This document shows positions 35,198-43,311 of a DNA stretch of 64,000 nt, piece by piece. This stretch comes from Mesorhizobium sp. SARCC-RB16n (GTDB lineage: Bacteria; Pseudomonadota; Alphaproteobacteria; Rhizobiales; Rhizobiaceae), in assembly GCF_008520305.1 (NCBI RefSeq), contig NZ_ML703268.1, forward strand, positions 86,424-150,423, written 5' to 3'. How positions within the stretch are numbered: position 1 is the stretch's first letter; every line of letters starts with the position of its first letter. The notes under the pieces were generated by a model. That model searched no databases. It was not told where the DNA came from and saw nothing but the letters and a program-made list of their open reading frames with translations. The translations under genes were made by a program, and so were the position numbers.

Positions 35198-36583
35198 ATG
35201 TCGAAAGTCCAGCCTGCCATTCAAGACACCGACGCCCGCCGCCAATCGCATTTGTTCTACCTATCCAGCCTGCGCCGGCCGCTGATCGACCGCGCCGAAG
35301 GCATCTATATGTGGACGCAGGATGGCCGCCGTTTCATCGACGGATCGAGCGGTCCGATGGTCGCCAATATCGGCCATTCCAACCGTAATGTGCTCGATGC
35401 GATGAAGCGGCAGATGGACCGCGCCACCTTCGCCTACCGACTGCATTTCGAAAACGAGCCGGCCGAGGAGCTGGCGCGTGAACTTGCCGGTAAGCTGCCG
35501 GAAGGCATGGACCGCATCTTCTTCGTCTCCGGCGGGTCGGAGGCTACGGAATCCTGCATCAAGCTGGCGCGGCAATGGGCGGTGGCCACCGGCCAGGCGA
35601 GCCGCTGGAAGGTCATCACGCGCTTCCCTTCCTATCATGGCGGCACGCTGGGTTCGCTTTCGATCACCGGCGACGACGCACTGGCCGAAAGTTTTACACC
35701 GATGATGCGGGTGATGCCGACCGTGCCGGCACCGACCGCCTGGCGCGACCGCGACAATCTCTCGATGGAGCAGCGCGGCATCCGTTACGCCGACATGCTG
35801 GAGGAAAAGATCCTCGCCGAAGGTGCCGAAAGCGTCGTCGCCTTCATCATGGAGCCGATCGGCGGCGCAGCGACCGCAGCGCTTGTCGCGCCAGACAGCT
35901 ACTACGCGCGCATCCGCGAGATCTGCGATCGCTACGGCATCCTGCTGATCCATGACGAAGTGATGAGCGGGGCCGGCCGCACCGGCAAATTCCTCGGCGG
36001 CGACCACTGGAACTGCAAGCCTGATATCGTCGCGCTGTCGAAGGGGCTGGGATCGGGCTATGCGCCGCTCGGGGCATTGGCGGCGCCGATGCGGCTGGTC
36101 GAGCCACTGCTCGCCTCCGGCGGCTTCCAGCACGGCCACACCTATGCCGGCAACCCGCTCGCCTGCGCCGCCGGGCTTGCCGTGCTTGGCGAAATGGACC
36201 GGCTCGACCTGATCGCCAATGCAGCTGCCATGGGCGACGTGCTGATGGACGGATTGAAGGGTCTGGCGAAGCGCTTCCCGTTCATTGCCGATGTGCGCGG
36301 CAAGGGCCTGCTGACAGGCGCCGAAATGGTCGCCGATCCCGATACGCTAAAGCCGATCGACCAGAGCAAGAAAGCGACGCAACGGCTGCTCGACCTCGCC
36401 TATGAGCGCGGGCTGATCATCTATGGACGGAGGGTCAAGGGCGGCGTCGACGGCGACAATTTCATGGTCGCGCCGCCGATGATCGTCACCAGCGAACAGG
36501 TCGGCGAGATCATCTCGATCATCGGCGATTCGCTTGAGGTCCTGGCCTCCGAGCTCGACCTGCCAGTTGAAGGCCGGGGGTAG
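35198..36583 (+). CDS. Class III PLP-dependent aminotransferase
   Basis: The 461-residue enzyme is a class III (omega-amino acid/diamine type) transaminase: FVSGGSEATESCIKLARQ (cofactor phosphate), IMEPIGGAATAAL, LLIHDEVMSGAGRTGKFL (Asp of the cofactor ring) and the PLP lysine Lys282 in ALSKGLGSGYAPLGA. It transfers an amino group to or from a keto or aldehyde group, usually on an omega- or beta-amino substrate. ATG at 35198 follows the previous stop by 1 nt and has GGAAAG upstream. It directly precedes the BKACE gene, so its product may be the beta-keto acid that BKACE cleaves. Confidence 0.92.
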   Translation: MSKVQPAIQDTDARRQSHLFYLSSLRRPLIDRAEGIYMWTQDGRRFIDGSSGPMVANIGHSNRNVLDAMKRQMDRATFAYRLHFENEPAEELARELAGKLPEGMDRIFFVSGGSEATESCIKLARQWAVATGQASRWKVITRFPSYHGGTLGSLSITGDDALAESFTPMMRVMPTVPAPTAWRDRDNLSMEQRGIRYADMLEEKILAEGAESVVAFIMEPIGGAATAALVAPDSYYARIREICDRYGILLIHDEVMSGAGRTGKFLGGDHWNCKPDIVALSKGLGSGYAPLGALAAPMRLVEPLLASGGFQHGHTYAGNPLACAAGLAVLGEMDRLDLIANAAAMGDVLMDGLKGLAKRFPFIADVRGKGLLTGAEMVADPDTLKPIDQSKKATQRLLDLAYERGLIIYGRRVKGGVDGDNFMVAPPMIVTSEQVGEIISIIGDSLEVLASELDLPVEGRG

Positions 36584-36588
36584 AGGAA

Positions 36589-37518
36589 ATGGCGCCGCGA
36601 AAAGTCATCATCACTTGCGCCGTCACAGGCTCGGTGCACACGCCGTCGATGTCGCCCTATCTGCCGGTGACGCCGGACCAGATTGCCGCGAACGCCATCG
36701 CGGCGGCCGAGGCCGGCGCCTCGATCCTGCATCTGCATGCCCGCGACCCCAAAGACGGACGGCCAACGGCCGATCCGGATGTCTACATGCAATTCCTGCC
36801 GCGCATCAAGCAGGCGACGTCTGCGGTCATCAACATCACCACCGGCGGCTCCTCGCTGATGACACTGGACCAGCGGCTTGCTGCACCGCTGCGCGCCGAG
36901 CCCGAAATGTGCTCGCTCAACATGGGCTCGATGAATTTCGCGCTGTTCCCGATGCTGGACAAGCCGCGGGAATGGCAGCACGAATGGGAACCGAAGCTGC
37001 TGGAAGCCACCCGCGACACCATTTTCAAGAACACCTTCGCCGACATGGAGGGTGTGCTTGAGAGGCTGGGCAAGGGTTGCGGCACCCGCTTCGAATTCGA
37101 GTGCTACGACGTCGGCCACCTCTATTCGCTGGCGCATTTCCGAGACCGTGGCCTGGTGTCGGGGCCGCTGTTCATCCAATTCGTGCTTGGCATTCTGGGC
37201 GGCATCGGCGCCGATCCCGACAATCTCATCCACATGAAGCGCATCGCCGACAAATTGTTCGGCGACAGCTATCAGTTCTCGGTGCTGGCCGCGGGCCGCA
37301 ACCAGATGCCGTTGATCTCCATCGCTGCGGCCATGGGCGGCAACGTGCGTGTCGGTCTGGAAGACAGCCTCTACGATGGCCGCCAGTTGGCGAAGTCCAA
37401 CGCTGACCAAGTGCGCCGCATCCGTGGCATTCTCGATGGGCTGTCGCTGGAGGTTGCCACGCCGGCCGAAGCGCGCGACATGCTGGCGCTCAAGGGCGGC
37501 GACCGGGTGGCTTTTTGA
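36589..37518 (+). CDS. BKACE (DUF849) family beta-keto acid cleavage enzyme
   Basis: The 309-residue enzyme has the BKACE signature: KVIITCAVTGSVHTPSMSP, the zinc motif ILHLHARD (His48, His50), NITTGG, and EFECYDVGHLYSLAHF. BKACE enzymes split a beta-keto acid with acetyl-CoA into acetoacetate and a new acyl-CoA. Characterised substrates of the family include 3-keto-5-aminohexanoate and dehydrocarnitine. Five nt separate it from the aminotransferase gene. The substrate cannot be read off; the gene context (aminotransferase, acetyltransferase, deacetylase) suggests an amino-beta-keto acid. Confidence 0.93.
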   Translation: MAPRKVIITCAVTGSVHTPSMSPYLPVTPDQIAANAIAAAEAGASILHLHARDPKDGRPTADPDVYMQFLPRIKQATSAVINITTGGSSLMTLDQRLAAPLRAEPEMCSLNMGSMNFALFPMLDKPREWQHEWEPKLLEATRDTIFKNTFADMEGVLERLGKGCGTRFEFECYDVGHLYSLAHFRDRGLVSGPLFIQFVLGILGGIGADPDNLIHMKRIADKLFGDSYQFSVLAAGRNQMPLISIAAAMGGNVRVGLEDSLYDGRQLAKSNADQVRRIRGILDGLSLEVATPAEARDMLALKGGDRVAF

Positions 37519-37527
37519 GACAAGACC

Positions 37528-38046
37528 GTGACTAATCCAGCCTCCAATGATGTCATCCTCCGCCCCGGCACCATCGATGACGTCGAAACCATCCACGGGG
37601 CGATCCTGAAGCTCGGCACCCATATCGGCGCGCCCGAGGAAATCATCTCGACGGCCGACGATCTCAGGACCTGGGGCTTTGGCGCAAAGCCCGCCTTCTC
37701 GACCCTGATTGCCGAAGTCGATGGCGAATTCGCCGGGCTTTGCCTGCATTTTCCGATCTTCTCGACCTGGATGGGGCGGCCTGGCGTCTATGTGCAGGAC
37801 CTTTACGTCGAGGACCGGTTTCGTGGCCGCAAGGTCGGCGAACGCCTGCTGCGGCGCGTGGCGGCCGAGTGCCGTAGGGATGGCGGCGTGTATCTGAGAC
37901 TGTCCGTCGACACCGACAATGAGGGCGCCAAGGCCTTTTACGAGAGGCTGGGCATTGCCTGGTCGAGCTACGAGCAGACGCAGAAAATCATTGGCGAGGC
38001 TTTTTTCGCCTTCGGCGACGCGCCGGAAAATGGAGAGCAGGAATGA
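37528..38046 (+). CDS. GNAT N-acetyltransferase, diamine (SSAT)-like
   Basis: The 172-residue protein has the GNAT core: IRP-like LRPGTIDDVETIHGAIL at the start, GVYVQDLYVEDRFRGRKVGERLLRRV (acetyl-CoA pyrophosphate loop, RGRKVG) and LSVDTDNEGAKAFYERLGI. The PGVYVQDLYV segment resembles spermidine/thialysine acetyltransferases, so a diamine or amino acid side-chain amine is a fair guess. The start is GTG at 37528. Its stop overlaps the ATG of the deacetylase gene by 4 nt, which couples the two opposing activities. Confidence 0.85.
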   Translation: MTNPASNDVILRPGTIDDVETIHGAILKLGTHIGAPEEIISTADDLRTWGFGAKPAFSTLIAEVDGEFAGLCLHFPIFSTWMGRPGVYVQDLYVEDRFRGRKVGERLLRRVAAECRRDGGVYLRLSVDTDNEGAKAFYERLGIAWSSYEQTQKIIGEAFFAFGDAPENGEQE

Positions 38047-39071
38047 AAGCCTTCTATGCGCCGGAGCAGAAGCGGCACGATCCCAGGGCCTTTCTTTCCA
38101 GCGGTGCGGCGCAGCCCAACCCTGAAAAACCGGAACGCGTCGAAAGATTATTAGCCGGCGCAAGATCGGCCGGCTACACGATCGAGCGACCGCGCAGTCA
38201 TGGGCTTGGCCCGGTCTCCGCCGTGCATACGCCCGAATATCTCGACTTCCTCGAACATATTTTCGAACGCTGGCAGCGCATCGATGGGGCTTCGGCCGAG
38301 GTCATTCCCAATATCCACCCGATCGCCCGCAACGGCTCCTATCCGGCCTCCGCCGTCGGTCAGGCCGGATACCACATGGCCGACACCGCTTGCCCGATCT
38401 CGGGCGAGACATGGCAGAGCGCGCTGTGGAGCGCCTGGAGCGCGGTTGAGGCGGCGGAAACGGTGATGGCCGGCGCTTCCGGCGCCTATGCGCTGTGCCG
38501 ACCGCCTGGCCATCACGCCTTTGCCGATGTCGCCGGCGGCTTCTGCTTTATCAACAATTCGGCCGTCGCGGCACAAATGCTGCGCAGACAGGCGGCCCGC
38601 GTAGCGATTCTCGATGTCGACCTGCATCACGGCAACGGGACGCAAGGCATCTTCTACGCGCGGCCTGATGTGCTGACTGTCTCGCTGCATGCCGATCCGG
38701 TGCGCTTCTACCCGTTCTTCTGGGGCCATGCCGACGAGCGCGGTGAAGGTCCGGGACTTGGCTACAATTTTAACCTGCCGCTGCCGCGCAAATCCGCGAA
38801 TGCTGCGTTTCTCGAAGCGCTCGGCGTGGCGTTCCAGCGTATCCGCGCCTTCTCGCCTGACGCGCTGGTGGTGGCACTCGGCCTCGACGCCTTCGAGGGC
38901 GATCCGTTCGGCGGGCTTTCGGTGACGACGCCAGGCTTCTCACGTATCGGGGAGGCCATCGCCAGTCTCGGCCTGCCGACGGTCATCGTCCAGGAAGGCG
39001 GCTATCTCTGCGACGAACTCGGCGACAATCTCACCGCCTTCCTCACCGGTTTTGGCGGCAAGGCGCGGTGA
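38043..39071 (+). CDS. Histone deacetylase-like acetylpolyamine amidohydrolase
   Basis: The 342-residue zinc amidohydrolase has the class II deacetylase layout: RPPGHHAF with the catalytic histidines 157-158, VDLHHGNGTQGIFY with zinc ligands Asp193 (DVD) and His195, and ALGLDAFEGDPFGGL with the third ligand Asp. Bacterial relatives deacetylate N-acetylpolyamines or similar. It overlaps the acetyltransferase gene (ATGA), so both enzymes appear together. It ends the nine-gene operon and converges with the class V PLP gene. Confidence 0.9.
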   Translation: MKAFYAPEQKRHDPRAFLSSGAAQPNPEKPERVERLLAGARSAGYTIERPRSHGLGPVSAVHTPEYLDFLEHIFERWQRIDGASAEVIPNIHPIARNGSYPASAVGQAGYHMADTACPISGETWQSALWSAWSAVEAAETVMAGASGAYALCRPPGHHAFADVAGGFCFINNSAVAAQMLRRQAARVAILDVDLHHGNGTQGIFYARPDVLTVSLHADPVRFYPFFWGHADERGEGPGLGYNFNLPLPRKSANAAFLEALGVAFQRIRAFSPDALVVALGLDAFEGDPFGGLSVTTPGFSRIGEAIASLGLPTVIVQEGGYLCDELGDNLTAFLTGFGGKAR

Positions 39072-39086
39072 CAATTCAAACTCGCG

Positions 39087-40355
39087 TCAGGAGCGTTGCT
39101 GCCTGAGCATGGCAATCACCCGGTGCACGCTCTCCAGCGTTTCGTCGATTTCGGACGCCGTATTGTAGTGCGCGATGCCGATGCGCACGACACCTTGCTC
39201 GGCCGGAATGCCGAGTTGGTGGACGATCTCCCAGGCATAGTTGTGGCCCGACCACAGGAAGATGTTTTCGGCGTTCATTTGCCGCACAATGGTCTCGGGA
39301 ACGATGCCATCGACGGTGAAGGAGACTGTCGGAACACGATCGACGAGGCGTTTCGGATCGGTGATGCCATGGATGGTCAACCCCGAAATATCGGACAGGC
39401 CATCGATCAACCTTTGCGCCAGCGGATTTTCGTAGGCGATGGAAATTTCGAACGCCTTGGCAATCCTGCGCCTTCTTGACCCACCCTCGCCGGCCGAGGC
39501 GCCGAGATCGGCAAAATAGTCGACAGCGGCGGTGAGCCCGGCCATCAGTTCGATCTGCGGCGTGCCGAGTTCGAAGCGCTCCGGCAATCCATCGGACGAG
39601 CAGCGGCATTTATAGGCTTTCAGACCTTCGATGACCTCGCGCCGGCCCCACAATATGCCCATATGCGGACCGAAGAATTTGTAGGCCGAGCAAATCAGGA
39701 AATCGCAGCCGAGTTCCTGCACATCGATCAGGCCATGCGGCGCGAATTGCACGGCATCGACATAAACCAGCGCGCCGGCCTGTTTTGCAATTTGGGTCAA
39801 GGACTTGACGCGATTGATCGAGCCGGTGAGATTGCTGGCGTAGTTCAGCGCCACCAGCCGTGTCTTCCCGGACAGCAGACCTGCCAGCGTTGCCTCCTCG
39901 ACCTGCCAGGTCCTTTCGTCGAACGGCAGCCAGCGCACGACGAGGCCAAGATCCTCGGCCAGTTGCAGCCAGGGCGACACGTTGCCCTCGTGGTCCATGC
40001 GGGTGAGGATGATCTCGTCGCCTGGCTTCATCGTGCGGCCGAGCGTTCGCGACATGTGGTAGGTCAGCGTCGTCATGTTGGCGCCGATGACGATCTCCTG
40101 GGGGCTCGCCGCGCCAAGGAAATCGGCCATCGCCTGATGCGCATCATCAACGACCTGCTGCGCCGCGATCGTCGTTTCAAAATAGCCGCCAAGATTAGCG
40201 TTAGTCGTCAACAGGCAGCGCGAGACCGCATCGGCCACCGCCTGAGGCACCTGCGTGCCGGCAGGATTGTCGAGATAGATACGCCGGCGTCCTTTGTCGG
40301 TCAGCGAGAGAGCGGGAAATTTTCCACGCACGGCCTCGATCGAAAAATCCACCAT
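39087..40355 (-). CDS. Class V PLP enzyme, cysteine desulfurase-like subfamily
   Basis: The 422-residue protein has the class V fold with YLDNPAGTQVPQAVADAV, GANMTTLTYHMSRTLG, LTRMDHEGNVSPWLQLAED and the PLP lysine in ICSAYKFFGPHMGILWG. The C-terminal cysteine loop typical of true desulfurases (IscS/SufS) is not evident, so a racemase, lyase or aminotransferase role is as likely. ATG at 40355 is chosen because GGAG lies 5 nt upstream. The gene converges with the deacetylase gene. The downstream aldo/keto reductase is transcribed in the same direction and could share its regulation. Confidence 0.82.
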   Translation of the reverse strand: MVDFSIEAVRGKFPALSLTDKGRRRIYLDNPAGTQVPQAVADAVSRCLLTTNANLGGYFETTIAAQQVVDDAHQAMADFLGAASPQEIVIGANMTTLTYHMSRTLGRTMKPGDEIILTRMDHEGNVSPWLQLAEDLGLVVRWLPFDERTWQVEEATLAGLLSGKTRLVALNYASNLTGSINRVKSLTQIAKQAGALVYVDAVQFAPHGLIDVQELGCDFLICSAYKFFGPHMGILWGRREVIEGLKAYKCRCSSDGLPERFELGTPQIELMAGLTAAVDYFADLGASAGEGGSRRRRIAKAFEISIAYENPLAQRLIDGLSDISGLTIHGITDPKRLVDRVPTVSFTVDGIVPETIVRQMNAENIFLWSGHNYAWEIVHQLGIPAEQGVVRIGIAHYNTASEIDETLESVHRVIAMLRQQRS

Positions 40356-40403
40356 TGTCTCCATCCCTTTACTGTTGCTCGACAATTCCGCAGCTAGGCC
40401 CGG

Positions 40404-41471
40404 TCAAGGACAGGGATTGCCGACCCTCTGGTGAACCGCATCCACCGCCTTTTGCATCTCTTCAGTCCAGATGATATCAACAGAAGACAGCGCCATATCG
40501 AGCTGTGCAACCGATGTCGCGCCGACAATGTTCGACGTGACAAAAGGCCGGCTTGAGACATAGGCATTGGCAAACAGCGCCGGCTCCAGGCCGAAAGAGC
40601 GCGCCAGTTGATTGTATTCGAGCTGCGCTTCAGCGGCATTGGGCGTCTCATAACGCTGACCGCGATTGAACAGCTGCGAGCGCGAACCTTGCGGGCGGGC
40701 GCCATGATCGTATTTGCCGGTCAGATAACCTTGCGCCAGTGGCGAATAGGCGAGCAGCGATACCTCTTCGCGCTCGCAGACCTCCGCGAGGTTCACCTCG
40801 AAGGTACGGTTGACGAGGTTGTAGGCGTTCTGGATCGAGGCGACGTGCGGACCGATCCCCTTGTCGGCCTCTGCAAGGAAGCGCATCAGGCCCCACGAAC
40901 TCTCGTTCGAAAGGCCGAAATGGCGGATTTTTCCTGCCTTCACCAGTTCCTCGAACACCGCAAGCGTCTCGGCGATCGGCGTCTCGCCGGCCGGCGCGCC
41001 GACAGAATCGGCACGCCGCGCCACCGCGCCAACGCGCGTCGGGTTGGCGCCCCAGGGAATGTCTCGTTCCGGCCAGTGGATTTGATAAAGGTCGAGATAG
41101 TCCGTGCCGAGCTTGGCCAGCGACTTGTCGATGGCATCAAAGATATCGGCCCGCACCAAATGCGAGGACCGGTCGCCGCGAAACCATGCATTGGCCGTGC
41201 GGCCGACGACCTTCGATGCAAGGATCACCTTATCGCGATTGCCCTTGGCCTTCATCCAACTGCCGATGATCTTCTCGGTCCGCCCTTGCGTCTCCGCCTT
41301 GGGCGGGATCGGATAGAGTTCGGCGGTGTCGATGAAATTGACTCCGCGCGAGAAGGCCAGGTCCATCTGGGCATGGCCTTCGGCCTCGGTGTTCTGCTGC
41401 CCCCAGGTCATCGAACCAAGGCAAATCTGGGTAACAAGAAGATCGGTCCGACCGAGACGGCGTTTGTGCAT
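40404..41471 (-). CDS. Aldo/keto reductase, Tas-like
   Basis: The 355-residue NADPH-dependent oxidoreductase shows KRRLGRTDLLVTQICLGSMTWG, the catalytic residues in NFIDTAELYP (Asp, Tyr) and YLDLYQIHWPERD (His), and C-terminal VTSNIVGATSVAQLDMAL. The family reduces aldehydes and ketones; Tas-type members are often found with unknown substrate. It is upstream of the class V PLP gene on the minus strand (48-nt gap), so they may be co-transcribed and belong to the same degradation locus. Confidence 0.9.
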   Translation of the reverse strand: MHKRRLGRTDLLVTQICLGSMTWGQQNTEAEGHAQMDLAFSRGVNFIDTAELYPIPPKAETQGRTEKIIGSWMKAKGNRDKVILASKVVGRTANAWFRGDRSSHLVRADIFDAIDKSLAKLGTDYLDLYQIHWPERDIPWGANPTRVGAVARRADSVGAPAGETPIAETLAVFEELVKAGKIRHFGLSNESSWGLMRFLAEADKGIGPHVASIQNAYNLVNRTFEVNLAEVCEREEVSLLAYSPLAQGYLTGKYDHGARPQGSRSQLFNRGQRYETPNAAEAQLEYNQLARSFGLEPALFANAYVSSRPFVTSNIVGATSVAQLDMALSSVDIIWTEEMQKAVDAVHQRVGNPCP

Positions 41472-41589
41472 GGAATTCTGCTCCGGGGGGAGAGTATGCG
41501 CGGCTGCGCCCGAGGAAATCGCATCTTATAGGAAAAGCAGGCGCGCTCTCCAAGCCTTGCCAGGCCGACTTTTGCGTGAGCAGGGACGG

Positions 41590-42084
41590 TTAGCGGCGTG
41601 CGGCGACCACGGCGCGGCGCTTGGCCTCGTCGATCAGCATGTTGGCCACCTGCATGCGGATCATCGCGCGCTGGCGCAAATGCGGGGCAACGCGATCGGG
41701 ATGGTTGGCGAAAGCGAAGCTGCGGCGCATGCGACCGAAATCGGCAACGCCTTTGGACTGATTCAGTCCCAGTTCGACTGCAATCGATTCAGGATCGATT
41801 GGCGGCAATTTTTCTTCCGGCTTCGGCTCTTCGCCAGCCAGGGCCAGCCTAGCCTGTTCAAGCAAGGCGGCAAATTCGCTGGCCAGATCAGCACCGGCCT
41901 CGCGATATTCCGCGGCGGATACCTTGATGCGGCCGGAATAGAGTTCATCGGCGACCGAGAGATAGTCGAACGGGATGGATGGGCGCGCGCCAGTCTCCGC
42001 GCCCTCGATGCAGTCGTCTTTGTCGGAGGCAACGAAGAGGTCCTCGAGCAGCGACGCGAAATCGCGCTTGGCGCTGGTAACGAT
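41590..42084 (-). CDS. J-domain-like protein, probable ATC start
   Basis: The 164-residue reading has a J-domain-like C terminus: RMRRSFAFANHPDRVAP with the HPD tripeptide, followed by a helix IRMQVANMLIDEAKRRAVVAARR. The coding frame stays well biased upstream to about 42084, but contains no ATG, GTG or TTG before TTG 41865. The best-placed initiation is ATC at 42084, with GGGAGG about 5 nt upstream, giving a protein starting (M)VTSAKRDFASLLEDLF. A stop in frame lies at 42115. If ATC is not used, translation would begin at TTG 41865 (91 residues) or the gene is damaged. Confidence 0.6.
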   Translation of the reverse strand: MVTSAKRDFASLLEDLFVASDKDDCIEGAETGARPSIPFDYLSVADELYSGRIKVSAAEYREAGADLASEFAALLEQARLALAGEEPKPEEKLPPIDPESIAVELGLNQSKGVADFGRMRRSFAFANHPDRVAPHLRQRAMIRMQVANMLIDEAKRRAVVAARR

Positions 42085-42446
42085 GTCAGCCTCCCGCTTG
42101 CCTGACTGTCTGAATTACCGAGCATAGAACCGGCTCGTTAAAAATACATGCCGCCGGTCTTAAAGAATTTAGCCGTCGCGAGGATTGCTATCGAGAATCA
42201 ACACTCCTCAACAAAAAGCCGGACTGCACGAAAGTGCAGTCCGGAAATTCGCCAGGAGTGGCGAGGAAAAACCGGCCATGTGCCAGCGTCCAAGCCTACG
42301 GTTCGCGCTGCGTGAAAGTTTCACGGGGCCGCAAAAAAATTTCATGAAAATCATCCCGACATGGCAGGTATGCAAATGCTGCACTGCACAATCGTCACGA
42401 TTCAGCTATATTGTGTGACGTGGAGGACCAATCAGGAGCCTGAATC
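42085..42446. other. Intergenic region, 362 nt
   Basis: It holds the promoter of the minus-strand J-domain-like gene and of the plus-strand 54-residue gene, plus a minus-strand terminator at 42212-42244. A perfect 7-bp inverted repeat (CGTGAAA/TTTCACG) lies near 42311. A plus-strand open frame here is AT-biased and has no recognisable product. Confidence 0.5.
42212..42244 (-). terminator. Strong minus-strand terminator with no gene before it
   Basis: CCGGACTGCAC (42219-42229) pairs with GTGCAGTCCGG (42234-42244) around GAAA, a perfect 11-bp stem. On the minus strand the stem is followed by CTTTTTG (complement of 42212-42218). No minus-strand gene lies directly upstream; the nearest has its own terminator at 42618-42653. 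Confidence 0.8.
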
Positions 42447-42611
42447 ATGGGTTTCTTCACTGAAATGTTCGCCCGGCCGCGCCCGCAGGAACATCAGAGA
42501 TATCGCGCGGCGCTCGCGCTGCTCCATTCCATGAGCAATGCCGAGCGCGCCGACGTCGGCATCAAGCCTGCCGATTTCCCGCGCATCGCCCGCGAAATGT
42601 CTATCCGCTAA
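42447..42611 (+). CDS. Small DUF1127-like protein, 54 aa
   Basis: ATG at 42447, with AGGAG 8 nt upstream, opens a 54-residue frame ending at 42611. The product starts MGFFTEMFARPRPQEHQRYR, then a helix RAALALLHSMSNAERADVG, and ends IKPADFPRIAREMSIR. The ERADVGIKPADFPRIA part is reminiscent of the DUF1127 C-terminal motif (LxDIGLxRxxI). Such proteins are 40-80 residues long and arginine-rich and are widespread in rhizobia. Function unknown. Confidence 0.7.
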   Translation: MGFFTEMFARPRPQEHQRYRAALALLHSMSNAERADVGIKPADFPRIAREMSIR

Positions 42612-42617
42612 AAATCC

Positions 42618-42653
42618 TGCGAGATGTCCTGGATCGATCCAGGACATCTCGCA
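42618..42653 (-). terminator. 36-bp perfect palindrome, terminator of the DUF1993 gene
   Basis: The sequence from 42618 to 42653 reads the same on both strands (arms of 18 bp, no unpaired base required except the turn). It lies between the convergent 54-residue and DUF1993 genes. On the minus strand it is followed by GGATTTTTAG, so it can terminate transcription of the DUF1993 gene, 10 nt past its stop. Confidence 0.75.
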
Positions 42654-42663
42654 CGTCAACTCC

Positions 42664-43170
42664 TCAACGCGATCCCAGGAACGTCGCCTTGCCCAGCGGC
42701 ACGCCATTGTGGCGAAGGATGTCGTAGGCGGTGGTGAGGTGGAAATAGAAATTGGGCATGGCCAGATGCAGCAGATACTGCATGCCACTCAATGTGGTGT
42801 CCCGGCCCCCCAGCTTCAACTCGATCATCCTTTCATCCGACCCGTCGATATCGGCGGCCGAAAAGGTCGCCAGATGGGTCAATGTCTTGGCGATCCTTGC
42901 CTCGAGATCGGCAAAGCTCGCCTCATTGTCTTCGTATTTCGGCACTTCGCGGCCGGCCAGCCGTGAAGGCGCACCCTTGGCATGGTCGGTTGCGATCTGC
43001 ACCTGCCTGGCGAGGGCGAACATGTCGGGCGCAAGCCGCGCCGTCAAAAACACCTGCGGATCGATCTTGCGGTCAAGCGCATTTTGTTCGGCTGCCGCCA
43101 AAACGCTGGAAAGTGCTTTCAGCCTGGCTGAAAACACGGGCACGGATGCCTCATACATCGATATCGTCAC
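42664..43170 (-). CDS. DUF1993 family protein
   Basis: The 168-residue protein matches DUF1993 (DinB-like fold): MYEASVPVFSARLKALSSVL at the N terminus, FTA-like LTARLAPDMFALARQVQIATDH, and the C-terminal FYFHLTTAYDILRHNGVPLGKATFLG. The DinB-like histidines (residue of DHAK and YFHLTTAYDILRHNG) suggest metal binding. Function is not established. GTG at 43170 is preceded by AGGAG at 7 nt; ATG at 43158 is the alternative start. Confidence 0.88.
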   Translation of the reverse strand: MTISMYEASVPVFSARLKALSSVLAAAEQNALDRKIDPQVFLTARLAPDMFALARQVQIATDHAKGAPSRLAGREVPKYEDNEASFADLEARIAKTLTHLATFSAADIDGSDERMIELKLGGRDTTLSGMQYLLHLAMPNFYFHLTTAYDILRHNGVPLGKATFLGSR

Positions 43171-43311
43171 GTCAGATCTCCTGTCCGGTCTGAGCGCCGG
43201 CGGGAGGGAGGTAGCGCCTCTGCGCACGATTCTTCAAGCGCGGCAGACACCGCGTCACCACGTCGCCGCAATCGCCATGGTAGAATCTTCGTTATCGAGC
43301 GGAGATTCCCG

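Noticed and set aside
36421-38163. A 580-codon minus-strand frame opposite BKACE and GNAT genes
   Set aside because: Shadow of three recognised plus-strand genes.
41763-42125. A 120-codon minus-strand frame with a normal ATG next to the J-domain-like gene
   Set aside because: Out of frame with the HPD-containing part; Ser/Arg/Pro-rich composition typical of a shifted frame.
42185-42418. A 77-codon plus-strand frame in the intergenic region before the 54-residue gene
   Set aside because: It runs through a perfect terminator hairpin, lacks a ribosome-binding site and has no recognisable product.
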